DNA from: Phocoena phocoena
Lineage: Eukaryota > Chordata > Mammalia > Artiodactyla > Phocoenidae
NCBI RefSeq assembly: GCF_963924675.1
Contig: NC_089225.1
Location: 85,843,951 to 85,907,950, forward strand
Reading direction: 5' to 3'
Length of the DNA: 64,000 bases
Position numbers and translations under genes: made by a program
In this document: positions 12,701-25,500 of the stretch, piece after piece
Position numbering within the stretch: the first letter of the stretch is position 1
Layout of the letters: each line of letters begins with the position of its first letter
The notes under the pieces: model-generated
What the model saw: only the letters and a program-made list of their open reading frames with translations
What the model was told of the DNA's origin: nothing
Databases searched by the model: none

Positions 12701-15700
12701 TGAGACATAACTTATGAAGGTGATGATGATGATGGTATTATTAATCATACAGAGACCTTAATCAATTATCTAGAAATGGTAACATCAGGCTGCCCAGTTA
12801 TATATGTTTTAGTACTATTGATAATAACAATTGCAATAACAAAATAATAGGTATTTATTGAATTCTTGGTATGTGCCAGGTGCTATACTAAAACTTCATA
12901 TGGCTTATCACTTTTAATTCTCACAATAACCCCATCAATTAGGCAACACTAGAAATCAAGTTCAGAGAGATTATTAATGTCCAAAAGACTCACAACTCTG
13001 TTACCCACTAGACGAATCGTAGCTGTAGGGCTAATACAGAGCTATAGAATCAAGTGTTTTAAAAGGCAGCCTAACTCCGTGGCCATCACTATCTCTAGTG
13101 ATTGTGTAAAATCTTACCTGAAGGCATTTCTAGAGTGAAGGCATCCATGAGTTTTGACAACAATTCTTGCAGTTCCTCTTCCTCCAGCTCATCCTTTCCC
13201 TCCTGGATGTTAACTGCCCCTTTCCTTTCCACAGGTGCCAGGGCAGGACTGTTCATTTCAGCAGGAGCAATTTGGGAGGCGTCCTGCAGCAGTCCTTCCT
13301 GGGAACTGGGTAGGGAACTAAAGATTTCTTTCGAGGTCTTTTGTGCTTGGCTTCGTGTCCTGGTGCTTTGCGTTGACCTTGGCTGCAAAATGGCCTCTGG
13401 TGATTCTGCGTTTGGTAGAACATGTTCTGCATGTGCTGGACCTTGGTAACTTCCATCAGTCACAGTGGACTTAGGAAGTGTTTCCTCTTTTGAACCATCC
13501 TCAGTGGCACCCTTGATCTGGGAAGACTCTCCTCCCCTCTGAAAACTTTCTTCACCATTTCCATGGTCACGCTTGGCAACCATATTTTGCCAGGAAGATG
13601 AAGGATGAAGGGGCTGCAACACTGCCTGGGTAAAGAAAACTTTATTTATGAAGAAATGAACATTTATCTTACTTTTTCATTATGCATTAAATTTTAATAT
13701 TCCAATAGGAAATTTTAATGCAAGATTTTCTTTTTTGTCTCTAGATACATTGCTGTTAATTTTATTTTATGCTGTTAATTCAATGTCAACCTAAAGGTAG
13801 AACAGCTCAGATTCTAAAACATCACAGAGAATAATCACAAGGAATTTGGGAAAATGCTAGGTTCTGAAAGCTCAGGTTCTAAAAATATCATAAGGAATAT
13901 CTGGAAATGTCAGGATATCTTGGATTGATAGCTAAAAAGTATTACAATAAAACATTCATAATGATCCATTTAGGTAGGTATGTTGTGAGGGGTTTCATAA
14001 TAAGCCATAGGAATAAAATCTGGGGGGGTGTGTGCTCTCTACAAAGCACAGCCCTCAAAGTGTGGTCCACAGACTCCTGGAGGTCCCCGAGACCCTTTCA
14101 GGGGTCCATGAGGTCAAAATCATTTTCACAATAACACTTAGAGGTTATTTGCCTCTTCATTGTGTTGACATTTGCACTGATGGTGCAAAATCAAGAGTAA
14201 GTAAAGTTAAAGTTGTTGGTGTTTACCGCACATCAAGGCAGCATCACCAAGCAGTGCTAGTAGTGATGGTATTCTTACCATCGTGCACTTGCAGTTAAAA
14301 GAAAAGGCAGCTCCTCTTAAGAATATCCTTGATGCAGATGAATGGGCAAAGAAGATGTGGTATATATACACAACGGAATATTACTCAGCCATCAAAAGAA
14401 TGAAATAATGCCATTTGCAGCAACATGGATGGACCTAGGGATGATTAGGCTAAGTGAAGTCAGAGGAAGACAAATGTCATATGACATCATTTATATGTGG
14501 AATCTAAAAAAAAATGATACAAATGAACTTATTTACAAAACAGAAACAGACGCACAGACATAGAAGACAATCTTATGGTTACCAAAGGGGAAGTGGGGGG
14601 AGGGATAAATTAGGAGATACACACGACTGTAAATAAAATAGAGAAACAGCAAGGGCCTACTGTATAGCACAGGGAACTATATTCAATGTCTCATAATAAA
14701 CTATATGGAAAAGAATCTGAAAAAGAATATATGTATTTATGTATAACTGAATCACTTTGCTGTACACCTGAAACACAACATTGTAAATCAATTATACTTC
14801 AATAAAAAAGAAAAAAAAGACTATTCCTGAAGGTGTAGCAAAAATTCTTATTTTTCTTAGTAGCACATGTCTTCTTAATATTATATGTGATGAAATGGGA
14901 AGTATGCATAAAACACTTCTTATGTTTACTGAAATATAAAAGTTGCCTCTTGTGCAAAAGAATTAGACGGTTATTTGGCAAACATTTTTTCAAAAATGAA
15001 GTGAGACTGTGACAGTAAGGAAAACAATGATATGTGTTGCCAATTTTAACAGTTGAGCTTTTAAGCAAAAATTAGAATTTTGGAAAACTTGCATCCACTA
15101 CCATGAGCTTGCTTGCTTTCCAATTCTTAAAGACTTTTCTGATGAGATTCATGGTAGTATTAAAGAATATGATTTTTTAATGATTTTTACATTAAATGTA
15201 AAAATGGGTGAGCATTAGGAAGTTCGGCATAGCTTGGTGAACTTCCAAATGACCAGTGTATGATGGTATAAAATCATGCCTGGATAGAAGATTCATTCAA
15301 AAAGCACAACAGAATATTGTATTTTAATGAAACACGGTGCGAAAGAGATATGGTTTCAGATTCAATATTGCAACCATCCTTTAAAAAACAATCATTTATC
15401 ATGTTTTGGTGTAGTATCAAAGAAGGTCTCCAATTATCTGAAAAGGCTATTAAAATACTCCTCTTTTTTTCAACTGCAAATCTGTGTGAGGCCATATGTT
15501 TTCATATTCTTCAGCCAGAACATCTTGCAACAGATCAAATGCTGAAGCAGTTAGGAAAAATGCAGCTGTCTTTTCTGAAGCCAGCCATTAAAGAGATTTG
15601 TAAAACACGTAAAACAATGCCAGTCTTCTCATTAAATATATATAAATATATATAATTACTATTTTAAAATGTTCCATATATAATGGATTTATTATTTGCA

Positions 15701-18700
15701 TTTTCAAATTAGTTAATAAATTTATTTTAAAACCACTTATCAGTTTTAATTTTGATTAGGGTAAACAGCAATAGATATAACCCACAGAAGCTCCTTGGGA
15801 TCCTCAAAAAATTGTAAGTCTCTAAAAGGGATGCTGAGACTAAAGGTTTAAGGCTCAATGCTATAAAGAACCTCTTTGCCCCAGGTCTATTGTTTCTAAA
15901 TGGTACCGATGCTGTTCTCTCCCAATGGCACTTCCTTCGCAAAAGTGGAAGATATCGTCTGGCTGATGAAAAGGGGAGTTGGTCAGGGTATGGAGAGAAG
16001 AGGGAAAGGGAAGAGGCCGATCAGAGTGAGGTGCAAAGCCTCAGGCTGCAGCCGACCCTCAGCCAGAAGATTCTAGGTCAGACTTTCAGACGGCCCAGAT
16101 GGCCAGTGTCTCCCACATTCTATACCTGTAGATTCTGTCCCATTAGCTGTAGCTTCGTCCACAGACTGTCCTGGTTGGTTGTGAGTTCGTGAATCTTTGT
16201 TTCAAATCTGCAACTCTTTTCTTCCTGGCAGGCATATATGGCTTGCAGCTTGTCTTTGTATTGGTTTAACTGTTTTTTAAGGAGCCTGCAAAGAGGACAG
16301 GTCTGAGTGGGTTGGAAGGGCAAGAGATCAGCACAGCAAGATGCGAGAGCCCTAGCGAGATGTACCCTGGGTCCTCTCTGGGAGAAGATGCCGGAGTAGC
16401 CTGCGCCTCGACTATTACCTAACATTGATCAATCCTGCTTTAAACTGTTTGCTCACCATGTACAGCTGTCCTTCGTGTCTATTACATACACAATTCCCCC
16501 AAGAATTTCATTGGTTTTAGAGGTGTTTTCAAAAACTCATCATGCATGTTATGCATTACTTTTGACAGCATACCTTCAGCAACTCCTTAAATGCGAATAT
16601 TGACTTTATTCATTATCCTTTTGTCCAGAAACACTCCATTTAGAATGATAGCATACATGTCATGGCTAAATACCTAAAACCCGACCAAGACCACAGGGAG
16701 GGAACAATGATGCAATTTGTGAATTGTGGGTCTTGGTTTCTCTTCCTAAGTCTAGTTGTTCACTGGTTTCAGAATGAACCAAGTAGTCAGGGTAATTCTT
16801 TTAAAACATAAGGCAGGGGACTTCCCTGGAGGTCCAGTGGTTAAAACTTGGCCTTCCTATGCAGGGGTTACGGGTTCGATCCCTGGTCAGGGAGCTAAGA
16901 TCCCACGTGCCTCGTGGCCAAAAAACCAAAACATAAAACAAGCAATATTGTAACAAATTCAATAAAGACTTTAAAAACGGTCCACATCCAAAAAAAAAAT
17001 CTCTTTAAAAATTTAAAGAAAAGAACCACAAAGAAAACCCATAAATCAGACCATGTTACTCCTCTGCTCAAAGCCCTCCAATGTTCCCCTCCTTATTTAG
17101 AATAAACCAAAGTTCTTATAGAGGCAGCCAAAGCTGAACAAAATGGCCAAGACCCTCGGCTTCCCTCCCTGACCTCATCTCTGCTTTCTTTTACTCACTG
17201 TCTGTTCTTCAGCCACACAGAGCTTCTGGCAACTCTTCGAACACACTGGGCATGTTCTCCCCTCAGAGTTGGCTCTTTTGGCCCCCAATGCCTCCTTCCC
17301 CCAGGTTCTTGCCCAGCTCATCCCCTCATCTTTAAGTCTTTGGTCACCATCATACTCTCAGTGAGGCTCTCCCTCACTGCTCTACTTGAAACTGCAAACC
17401 AGAACTCCTAACCTCGCCTCCATCACCTCCCATCTCCTTCCCTAGTCCTTCCCATCTCCTTGTCTCCATGGATTTTTGCCATGTCTAATTGCTACAGAAC
17501 ATGATGTGATCTTAGATTTTGACTTAGTCTTGAGCCTTCAGACTTCTGCACAGTCACTTTATATGACATACTACCTGTTTTACTTGTTATTTTACTTATA
17601 TCTTATTTACTCTATTACTAATTGTTTATTGTCTCTTTATTCTGGCAACTTTTTTTCTGTTTTGCTTCTTGCCATATCCCCAGGCCCAGGCCTAAACTAG
17701 TTCCTGTTACAGTGTATGTATACAGTGAAAATTGGCTTTCTAAAGTACAGTCTTATTCTTTGACCAGTGCTGTGGTCATATTTGTGGAAGTTGTAGAAAT
17801 GGGCTCCCTGGTAGGAAATGCAACAACATTTCTCAATGTTAGAGCCTTTGAAATTCTTAATTGCCCCAGATCTTGGAGAGGTCTTGGAATTTAGCTGGGG
17901 CTCCTATCCAAAGCAGGCATCTCTAAAAGATGGCTCTCAAACTTCCAGGCAGCCACACAGGTGAAAAAGGAGTCTGATTCTAAAATCCTTGACTGTAATT
18001 GGAGTTTCAAGCACTTCTTTATGATGGACTTTTCAGAAAGGAGTCAGCCCAGGGATTTTATATAGCAGACAGCAAAGAAACATTCTCAGAAGGCCTCTCT
18101 AGACAGTATTTTCTATACTTAGAGTGCTGTGCTTGTTATGACCAGTAGTGACATCAGTTTATCTTTCTCCCATGCTGTCTATCACCCACATCCCCTTCCT
18201 CCTTTCTGGCCCATCCACCATGTTTGAACATCTAGAAGACATGCGTTCCCATCCTTCCACAATCCAGGTGAAAGTAGGGAAAGCCCTATGAGAAGTGCAG
18301 CTCTTTTCTACTCTATTTTTTGTTTGTTTGTTTGTTTTAGTGGAGAAATCCTCGGAGAGTCTCCAGTGAACATGATTTACCCAATGCCAATATTTCCAGC
18401 AACTGGGAGCCCCATACTTTCAAGGTAAATATCCACTGTTAACAAAACAGTTTAGATTATTTGAGAAATAATTCCTTTCAAATGATCTGAAATCTGTCTT
18501 TCCAAACTTTTACATCTTTACATGCAGTTCTGCTTCTTGGAGCTAAGGAGCTTGAATCTCCCATGTACCAGGTCTTCAAATAAACACAAAGGCAAGTTAA
18601 TTCACCAGGCGAGTTAACCGCACACAGAGCAGTGGGACATTACTTTTCTTGATCAGCACCTAGCATAGAGTAATAAATAGATAACTAATGATTGAATGAT

Positions 18701-19466
18701 ACTCTTTCTTGTAATGTAGTCTGAGACTGCACTGCTTTTTAAATCATCAGTGACAAATTGTGGGCTGTTACTGAACTAACAGTTGACTATATATCTCAGG
18801 TCTCTCCACGCTATTTGTTGTGAACCTGGACCTATAATTGTAGGATTTGCATTTAATCTTTTAAAATTTGGTCTTTATTAATTGCCCCACCATTCCAGAC
18901 TGATATCTTAGTGATTCAAGACTGTCATTTAGCTTATTATCTATGCCTTTTGGTATCATGTCACACACATTTGGATGCATGCTCTCTACTATTTTATCCA
19001 GATCATTGATAAAAATAATGGGGCAGACAGGAACAGGGATAAAGCCTTCACATAGATTTTACTCACTAATCAGGCTCACACTGGTATTCTTTGTGTTGAT
19101 AAATATCTTACTCGGAGACCAATGGTGTATGTAGTGGGTATGAATTATATAAAAGGAAATCATCTAGTTTAAAATAATTGTTTGAAGTAATTATTTTAAG
19201 AATTAAGTTTTAAAGAATTAAATTTCAAACTTTCCTTTTTATTTCTACATTTTAAGTTTCAAAATTGCCTTTTTATTCCTATATTATTTTCCTTAATTTT
19301 ATTTCTAATTTATTTTTCTTATACCATGAAAAAGATCAAAATTATTTTTAACATTTAAATTATTATTAGATTACTTTAAAAGTGTTATTAAGCTTCTTTT
19401 CATGAGTTACCACAAAGTTTTAAAATGTTCATTATCTTTCATACCTTTGCATTGTGAAGCACATCT

Positions 19467-19510
<44 letters not shown>

Positions 19511-22500
19511 GTACATACATACATACACATATATATTAGATGCTCAGTAAACTTATTGATGACCTATTTTTATATTAATACGTATTTATTAATATAATTT
19601 ACTCATTAATTTATTGAGCACCTACTAGATACCAAGCATTGTGCTTGCAAACAAAGGTCTTCCCTCAGGGGGACCTTCTTATTGAGGAGCCAGGAATTTT
19701 GTCTTCTAAAGGAATGACAACATGATACAGGAACTCAAGGGATGATTAGTCCTGGGACTTCCCTGCCTGGTGGTCCAGTGGTTAAGACTCCACGCTCCCA
19801 ATGCAGAGGGCCTGGGTTCCATCCCTGGTCAGGGAACTAGATCCTGCATGTTGCAACTAAAAGATCCTGCATACCACAACTAAAGATCCCGCTTGCTGCA
19901 ACTAAGACCTGGCACAGCCAAATAAATAAATAATTTTTTTAAAGGAATAATTAGTCCTTTGAGACACAATAAGATGGTAGACAGTTTCCAGCCAGCATAG
20001 TAAATCTTCGAGAAAGTTAGATACTGTTGGAGAAATGTACTGATTTATTTTAGAAGCCATAAGACACACACAAGACATACACAATACTTCACTGAAAATG
20101 CTTACCCAAATTTCAAGGAATAAAATCACTCAATCAAAACCCCAAACTTAATGTAATTATCTGGGTGGTTTTAGTTATATTTAACTACTCAAATAGAGTC
20201 AAAGCCCCATTTTACCTTCATACTGGAATCATAGCATTTCTCTGTTTAAGGAATGTCTTCCAAATTAAAGAGAAAAAAAGAGCACTGTAAAAACTTTGTA
20301 GAATTTCTTCCTCTAAAAGAGAAGCAAAATGCTATTGATGTGTCTCTGCTGTTAGTATTTGTCCACACATGGTTCCTACCTTCTGTCCCTATGGAGAGCA
20401 TTAATGGATTCGTGAGTCCTCCACAGTTCATTCCTAATGCTGACTATGGTCTAGAGAAGCGAGAAACAGAGAAAATAAGTTTTGGGGTTGAATTTAACCC
20501 ATATTCCTAAAAATTCATAATAACATGATAATGATATTTCAAAAAAATGTCTTTTTCAAAAAGTGACTGGTGGGCTTCCCTGGTGGGACAGTGGTTGAGA
20601 GTCCGCCTGCCGATGCAGGGGACACAGGTTTGTGCCCCGGTCTGGGAAGATCCCACATGCTGCGGAGCGGCTGGGCCCGTGAGCCTTGGCCGCTGAGCCT
20701 GGGCGTCCGGAGCCTGTGCTCCGCAACGGGAGAGGCCACGACAGTGAGAGGCCTGCGTAACGCAAAAAAAAAAAAAAAAAAAGTAATAGTAGTCTTTTGC
20801 CCGAGTTACGCTGCTGCTCAGAACGTCTCCTTCTCTAAAGGCATCTGCAAAAAGCAGTTGGGTTATTTTATTTCTCTTGGCTCAAGAAATCTTTCACTTC
20901 TACCTTCCACCTTCTACTGAGTTTCTTATCTTTCCATTGCTTGTGTACTGGGACTCATCACTACTCTTTGCATTCACCAAGTCTCTTTGAGTTAATAATG
21001 CTCAGCTCAGTTCTCATCTAGGATTTTCTCACCAAACCGTATCTCTCAAATCACAGTCTGGCTCCTGAGTTGCACCCCAAAAGCAAGTCCTGACTTGACC
21101 CAGCCTGGCTCAGGCTCCTGGGGCACCATGTACCAGCCCGTGGCACCCACTCCTCTGAATGGGAGGTTGGATTTCATTACTCTACATTTATAAGCAGCTG
21201 TGGCTTTACTCTGTGGCCTTTTCTCCTCCCTACAAATGATCTGAAGAGGGACTGGCCACCTTGAGAACATTCTTCCATGGGAACAGCCTACAAGAGGAAG
21301 AGAGTAGGGAAGGGAGAAAAAGTGAGCTACAGACTTGAAGTCACATTCTCTGGTTGTTACGTGCTCTTTGTGGCCCTTCTGAGTGACCGGTGCCTCTCTG
21401 CCTCTTCATTCAAATATTCAAACAGTTTCTACATGCCTAGCATAGATCACTTTGAATCAGTGAGCTTTACATCATTAATATCAATGTTATCATACGGTAC
21501 ATATCATTATGCAACTGAGAAGCATTTCAGGTTAGCACATATGGACCTACCGTGGTATATCCAGAGAATAGATACCATGGTTTATTTAGTCATTTGCAAT
21601 GGAAAGACACTAAGCTATTTTCAACTTTTCAGAATCATAAGCAATGAGCAAAGTGGTACATGCCTCCTTGTGCATACATGTGCAAGGTTCCCAGGTTTTA
21701 AGTTTAATAGATACTAACAATTTGCCTTCTTTGGGCACACACATGTACGAATATTTGAATATTTGGATGCATAGTATAAGGTCTGCAAAGATATACCCCA
21801 AAGAGATTACCTCTGGAAAACTCGGGACCAGATGTGGGCTGGGAATTAGGGCTGAAAAGGACTTTACCCTTATCTGTAGTATTTTAACTTTCTTTAAGGC
21901 AAACAGATTCAGGTCTTATTTGTATAATTAAAAACGTTTTTCTTTTGAATCAAAGAAAGAAACGTATTACATACAAAAGATAGCCTGTAGCAACTTTAAA
22001 AATGAGAAAGAGGTGACAGGGAGTAAAAAGAAAGTGAAATAAAGGAGGGAAAGCAAAACCTCTTTTAAATTTCTTGCCTCAGAACGAAGCAATGTTAAAG
22101 TGAAACAACCTGTCTCATTGTGAAAATGGCTTTTTTTCTTCTTTTATTCGAAGCAGGAAATGGAGCAGCTCTTCATTTGTCCCCACACATGTAACTCCTG
22201 CTCTCTGCCCGGCACTCCAGCCAGAGGCGTTCTTGGATGTGCAGTGAGGGGTGTCTGAGTGGTGCAGCTGCATGAGCTGCTGATGAAAACGCACACAGAC
22301 CTGAAAAACCTCGCCCAGAGGCAGTGCATAGGCTGCTCATTCCTGGGTGGTCACAAGACTTATGCTCCTCTTCACACTTCTACCAGGAGCAACTGTAGTA
22401 TGAGAACTCGAATTTCTCTTTGATGATTGAAAAACATCACAGATGATCATATTTTGAAGACCTCCCTTAGGATCTGACTGTACTGATGAAGGGACACCTA

Positions 22501-25500
22501 CAAGTGGAGTTGCACGTGGGAGGGCAAGTCAACAACTGATTGAAAACATGATAAAGGAGTTGCAGACTGTACGCTTAAAAAAAAAAAAAAGAAGCATTTC
22601 TAATTCCTTTGATGAAAAAAATTTCACTGAGTTTTTAAAAAAAGTTTCTTCCCTCTTATGTTTCTTTCACTTTCCTCTCTCATCTCTTCCCTTTGAAAAT
22701 TCCTGAACATTTTCTTTATGTACAGATGAACTAATTTTCCCTTTTTCCCTACTTTTTAATTACATTGAATCTTAGACAGTGAAGAGTCAAGTTAAGGTAT
22801 TGTGGGCAGAAGAAAGCCTTGTCTGTAAGTAAGCTATATTTAGAAGTTTCGGGCAGAGACTTAGTATCTATGGACACTGGAGTAATTTAAAAATATCAAA
22901 ATTGAATACAGCTTCCCTTTAGGATGTAGACTTGGGAAGAGCCCCCTCAAAGCTAAACTTTATCCGTTAACTGTGCCTTAATTGTTCTTTTCCCCTTCGG
23001 ACTCACCTGATGATGTGTGCTACTGCCGTTGGTTTGTTGAGCCAGAGATACTCTTTGAGGTATTTGTTTGAAGGCCTCTGTGGCTGCTGTTTCTACTGGT
23101 CTAGTTGGACTTACATACCTTGGTGCTTCAGATCTATTGTACTGAATGGAGTGCCTGTTATAAAAGTAGACTTTTATGAGAGGTTGTAATAATTTTTAAT
23201 GATCAGGTATGACATTGAGGAGAGTCTTTTTAGAAAATGTCAAATCAGCTAGTCAATTTAATATCCCAAAATAGCAATAAAGTAGTTCAACTTTTTCCTC
23301 TGTGCTCTTTTCCAACTATTAGTTGATATAGAGCTAAATAGCCAATAATAGGAACAAAAATTCCGTTTCCCTCCTTCTTGATAATCTAAAAATGAGAATG
23401 CAGAGAAGTTCAGGGATGACTACAGAAAATCCCCCAGGTCATCTTGTCCAGGTCAGATACTAGGGGTTCTAAGTGCAGATGTGTGTTTATTATGTCATGT
23501 CTAAAAGAGCATAGAATAGACTAGTTTAAGGTCAGGCATATTCCATTTTATACAATTCCATTTAATTTCGTTCCCTTATTCAAAAACTATTTGAAGCATC
23601 TTACCATCTTGAGTTATTGCAGATAAAAAGACTTCTTTTAAAAAAAGCAGAGAACTCCCTGCTCACAGAGACTTTACATGTAATGAACAGACAAATACAC
23701 AATCATTTCTGACATAGTGTGATTATTTCTACAGAATGCAATGAGAGTATAGGGAAAGAAGCGATTACTCTGGTACACTTTAATTATGTGTTTAAGGAGT
23801 GGGCACTTTGGGGTAGAAAAAAGCGTAACCCATGACTTCTTTGTCACACAGCTTCTGAGTAACACACTCTATTCCTACCCCGTCTCAAATCATTTTAACA
23901 CCTTGAGGTTGTTCAACACCATCTTCTGCGTTCACACAGATGCTTACAAACAGCAAAGTACATATTGAATTTGTTTTTGAAACAAAAATGGCATCATTCC
24001 ATACACATAATTCTGCCACTTGCCTTTTTCTCTTAATGTATGATGATGAAGGCCCTCTAGTATAGTAGATAGGTGCTAAAATTTGTCCTTAAGTAGATTC
24101 ACTATGTTTTCTTGTGTGTTGTATCATATATAATCGACCATTTATCTACCAGTGGATCTTCAGTTTGTTTGTTTAGTGCCCCACCCTCCAATGCTACAAG
24201 GTTTATCTTATTTTCTATGTAGTAATGCTCTTATTCCTATAGGACAGAGTTCCAAAAATGGATCAAGGGCCAAATCTTGTGTACATTTTTATGTTTAGTA
24301 GGTACCATTCTTCTAAAGCCAATCTCTCCACATGTGCATAGATTCCATCCCCCCTTGGCTGCCGAATGACATTGCTCCAACAATTCCCCTCTCTTGCACC
24401 AGATCATCAAGTTTTCCTGCTACAAACTCATCCCCTTCAGTATACTAACATGCCGTTATTTTCCCCATCATAACCAAACATTTCTCTTAACTTCAGATAC
24501 TCTACTACCTACACTAGCTCTTTGTTCCCTCTATAGCAAAAAAAAAAAATCCTGGAAAGAATTTTCTTGTTTGGTGTCTTGAATTCCTCAACTCTCATTC
24601 TCTCTTAAACTGCCTCTGGTCTGGTTTTTTTCTACAACCACTGTCCTACAATACTCTTTTTGAGGTCATCAATGAGCTCCTCAGTGCTAAATCCAAAGGT
24701 CAATTCTTACTTGACCCAGCAGCAGCATTTGACACTGTAGACCATGCCCTCCTCCCTGAAACACTCTCTTTACCTGTCTTCCAGGATTCCTCATTCTTGG
24801 TTTTCCTCTTGCCTCATCCATCACTCTTTCTCAGCCTCCCTTGCTGGTTTTTCACCTTCTCTCCAACTGTGTCATGTGGAGTGTCCCATGGTTCAGTTCT
24901 CGGTTTTCCTCTCTTCTCCATCTACACTGTCTATTTGGTGATCTCATACAATCCCATGGCTTTAAAAACCATGTATGTCGGGCTTCCCTGGTGGCGCAGT
25001 GGTTGAGAGTCCGCCTGCCGATGCAGGGGACACGGGTTCGTGTCCCAGTCCGGGAGGATCCCACATGCCGCAGAGCGGCTGGGCCCGTGAGCCATGGCCG
25101 CTGAGCCTGCGCATCCGGAGCCTGTGCTCCGCAACGGGAGGGGCCGCGACAGTGAGAGACCCGCGTACCGCAAAAAAAAACAAAAACAAAAACAAAAACA
25201 AACATGTATGTCAAAAATTCACAAATTTGATCTCCAATAGACTTTCTCCCAAATTCCGGACACGAGTGGAAAACTGCTTACTCAACATCTCCATGTGGAT
25301 GTCTGAGAGACACGTCAATCTTAACATGTTCCAAACTGAACTCCTGATCTTGCCCTATGATTCTGTTCCACCGATAGCCTCCCCTATTTCAGATGACAGC
25401 AACTTTATCCTTCTACTTAATATAGCACCACCATGACCATACATCTAGTATATGCACAAGAATTGACCTCTAGATCTGAGGAAGAGAATATAAATTTTAT

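Larger units (their letters stand above)
6784..13117 (-). other. DYTN: DYTN intron 11
   Basis: The 6.3 kb intron between exons 11 and 12 has donor CAG|GTAAGA and acceptor ttttcag. It holds a CHR SINE, a MER5A split by an LTR, an L1 3' end, an L2 fragment, TA/TG microsatellites near 9703-9747, a MaLR-type LTR and an antisense MIR near 12845-13010. I see nothing nameable from about 9850 to 12050. Confidence 0.75.
14045..15865 (+). mobile_element. Degenerate autonomous hAT transposon (interrupted)
   Basis: The left part has 'aaagtgtggtccacagactcctggaggtcc' and 'tttgcactgatggtgcaaaatcaag'. The right part has a frame with FWCSIKEGLQLSEKAIKILL and NLCEAICF followed by KPAIKEICK. This corresponds to the conserved C-terminal dimerisation region of hAT transposases. 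The right end 'gggatcctcaaaaaattgtaag...ggttta' mirrors the left end. Stops and frameshifts throughout make it non-functional. Family is probably Zaphod/Charlie-like; the exact name is uncertain. It is interrupted by L1 at 14345-14818. Confidence 0.72.
13626..16125 (-). other. DYTN: DYTN intron 10
   Basis: The 2.5 kb intron between exons 10 and 11 is mostly one decayed hAT transposon carrying a nested L1 3' end. The donor is CTACAG|GTATAG and the acceptor ctttacccag. Confidence 0.75.

Noticed and set aside
20570..20920. Long GC-rich open frames on both strands at CHR SINEs (also 6936-7318, 24962-25436, 31187-31555, 35598-36076, 37199-37766, 58047-58386, 62151-62474)
   Set aside because: The same peptide recurs at every CHR copy and comes from the SINE itself, not from a gene family.
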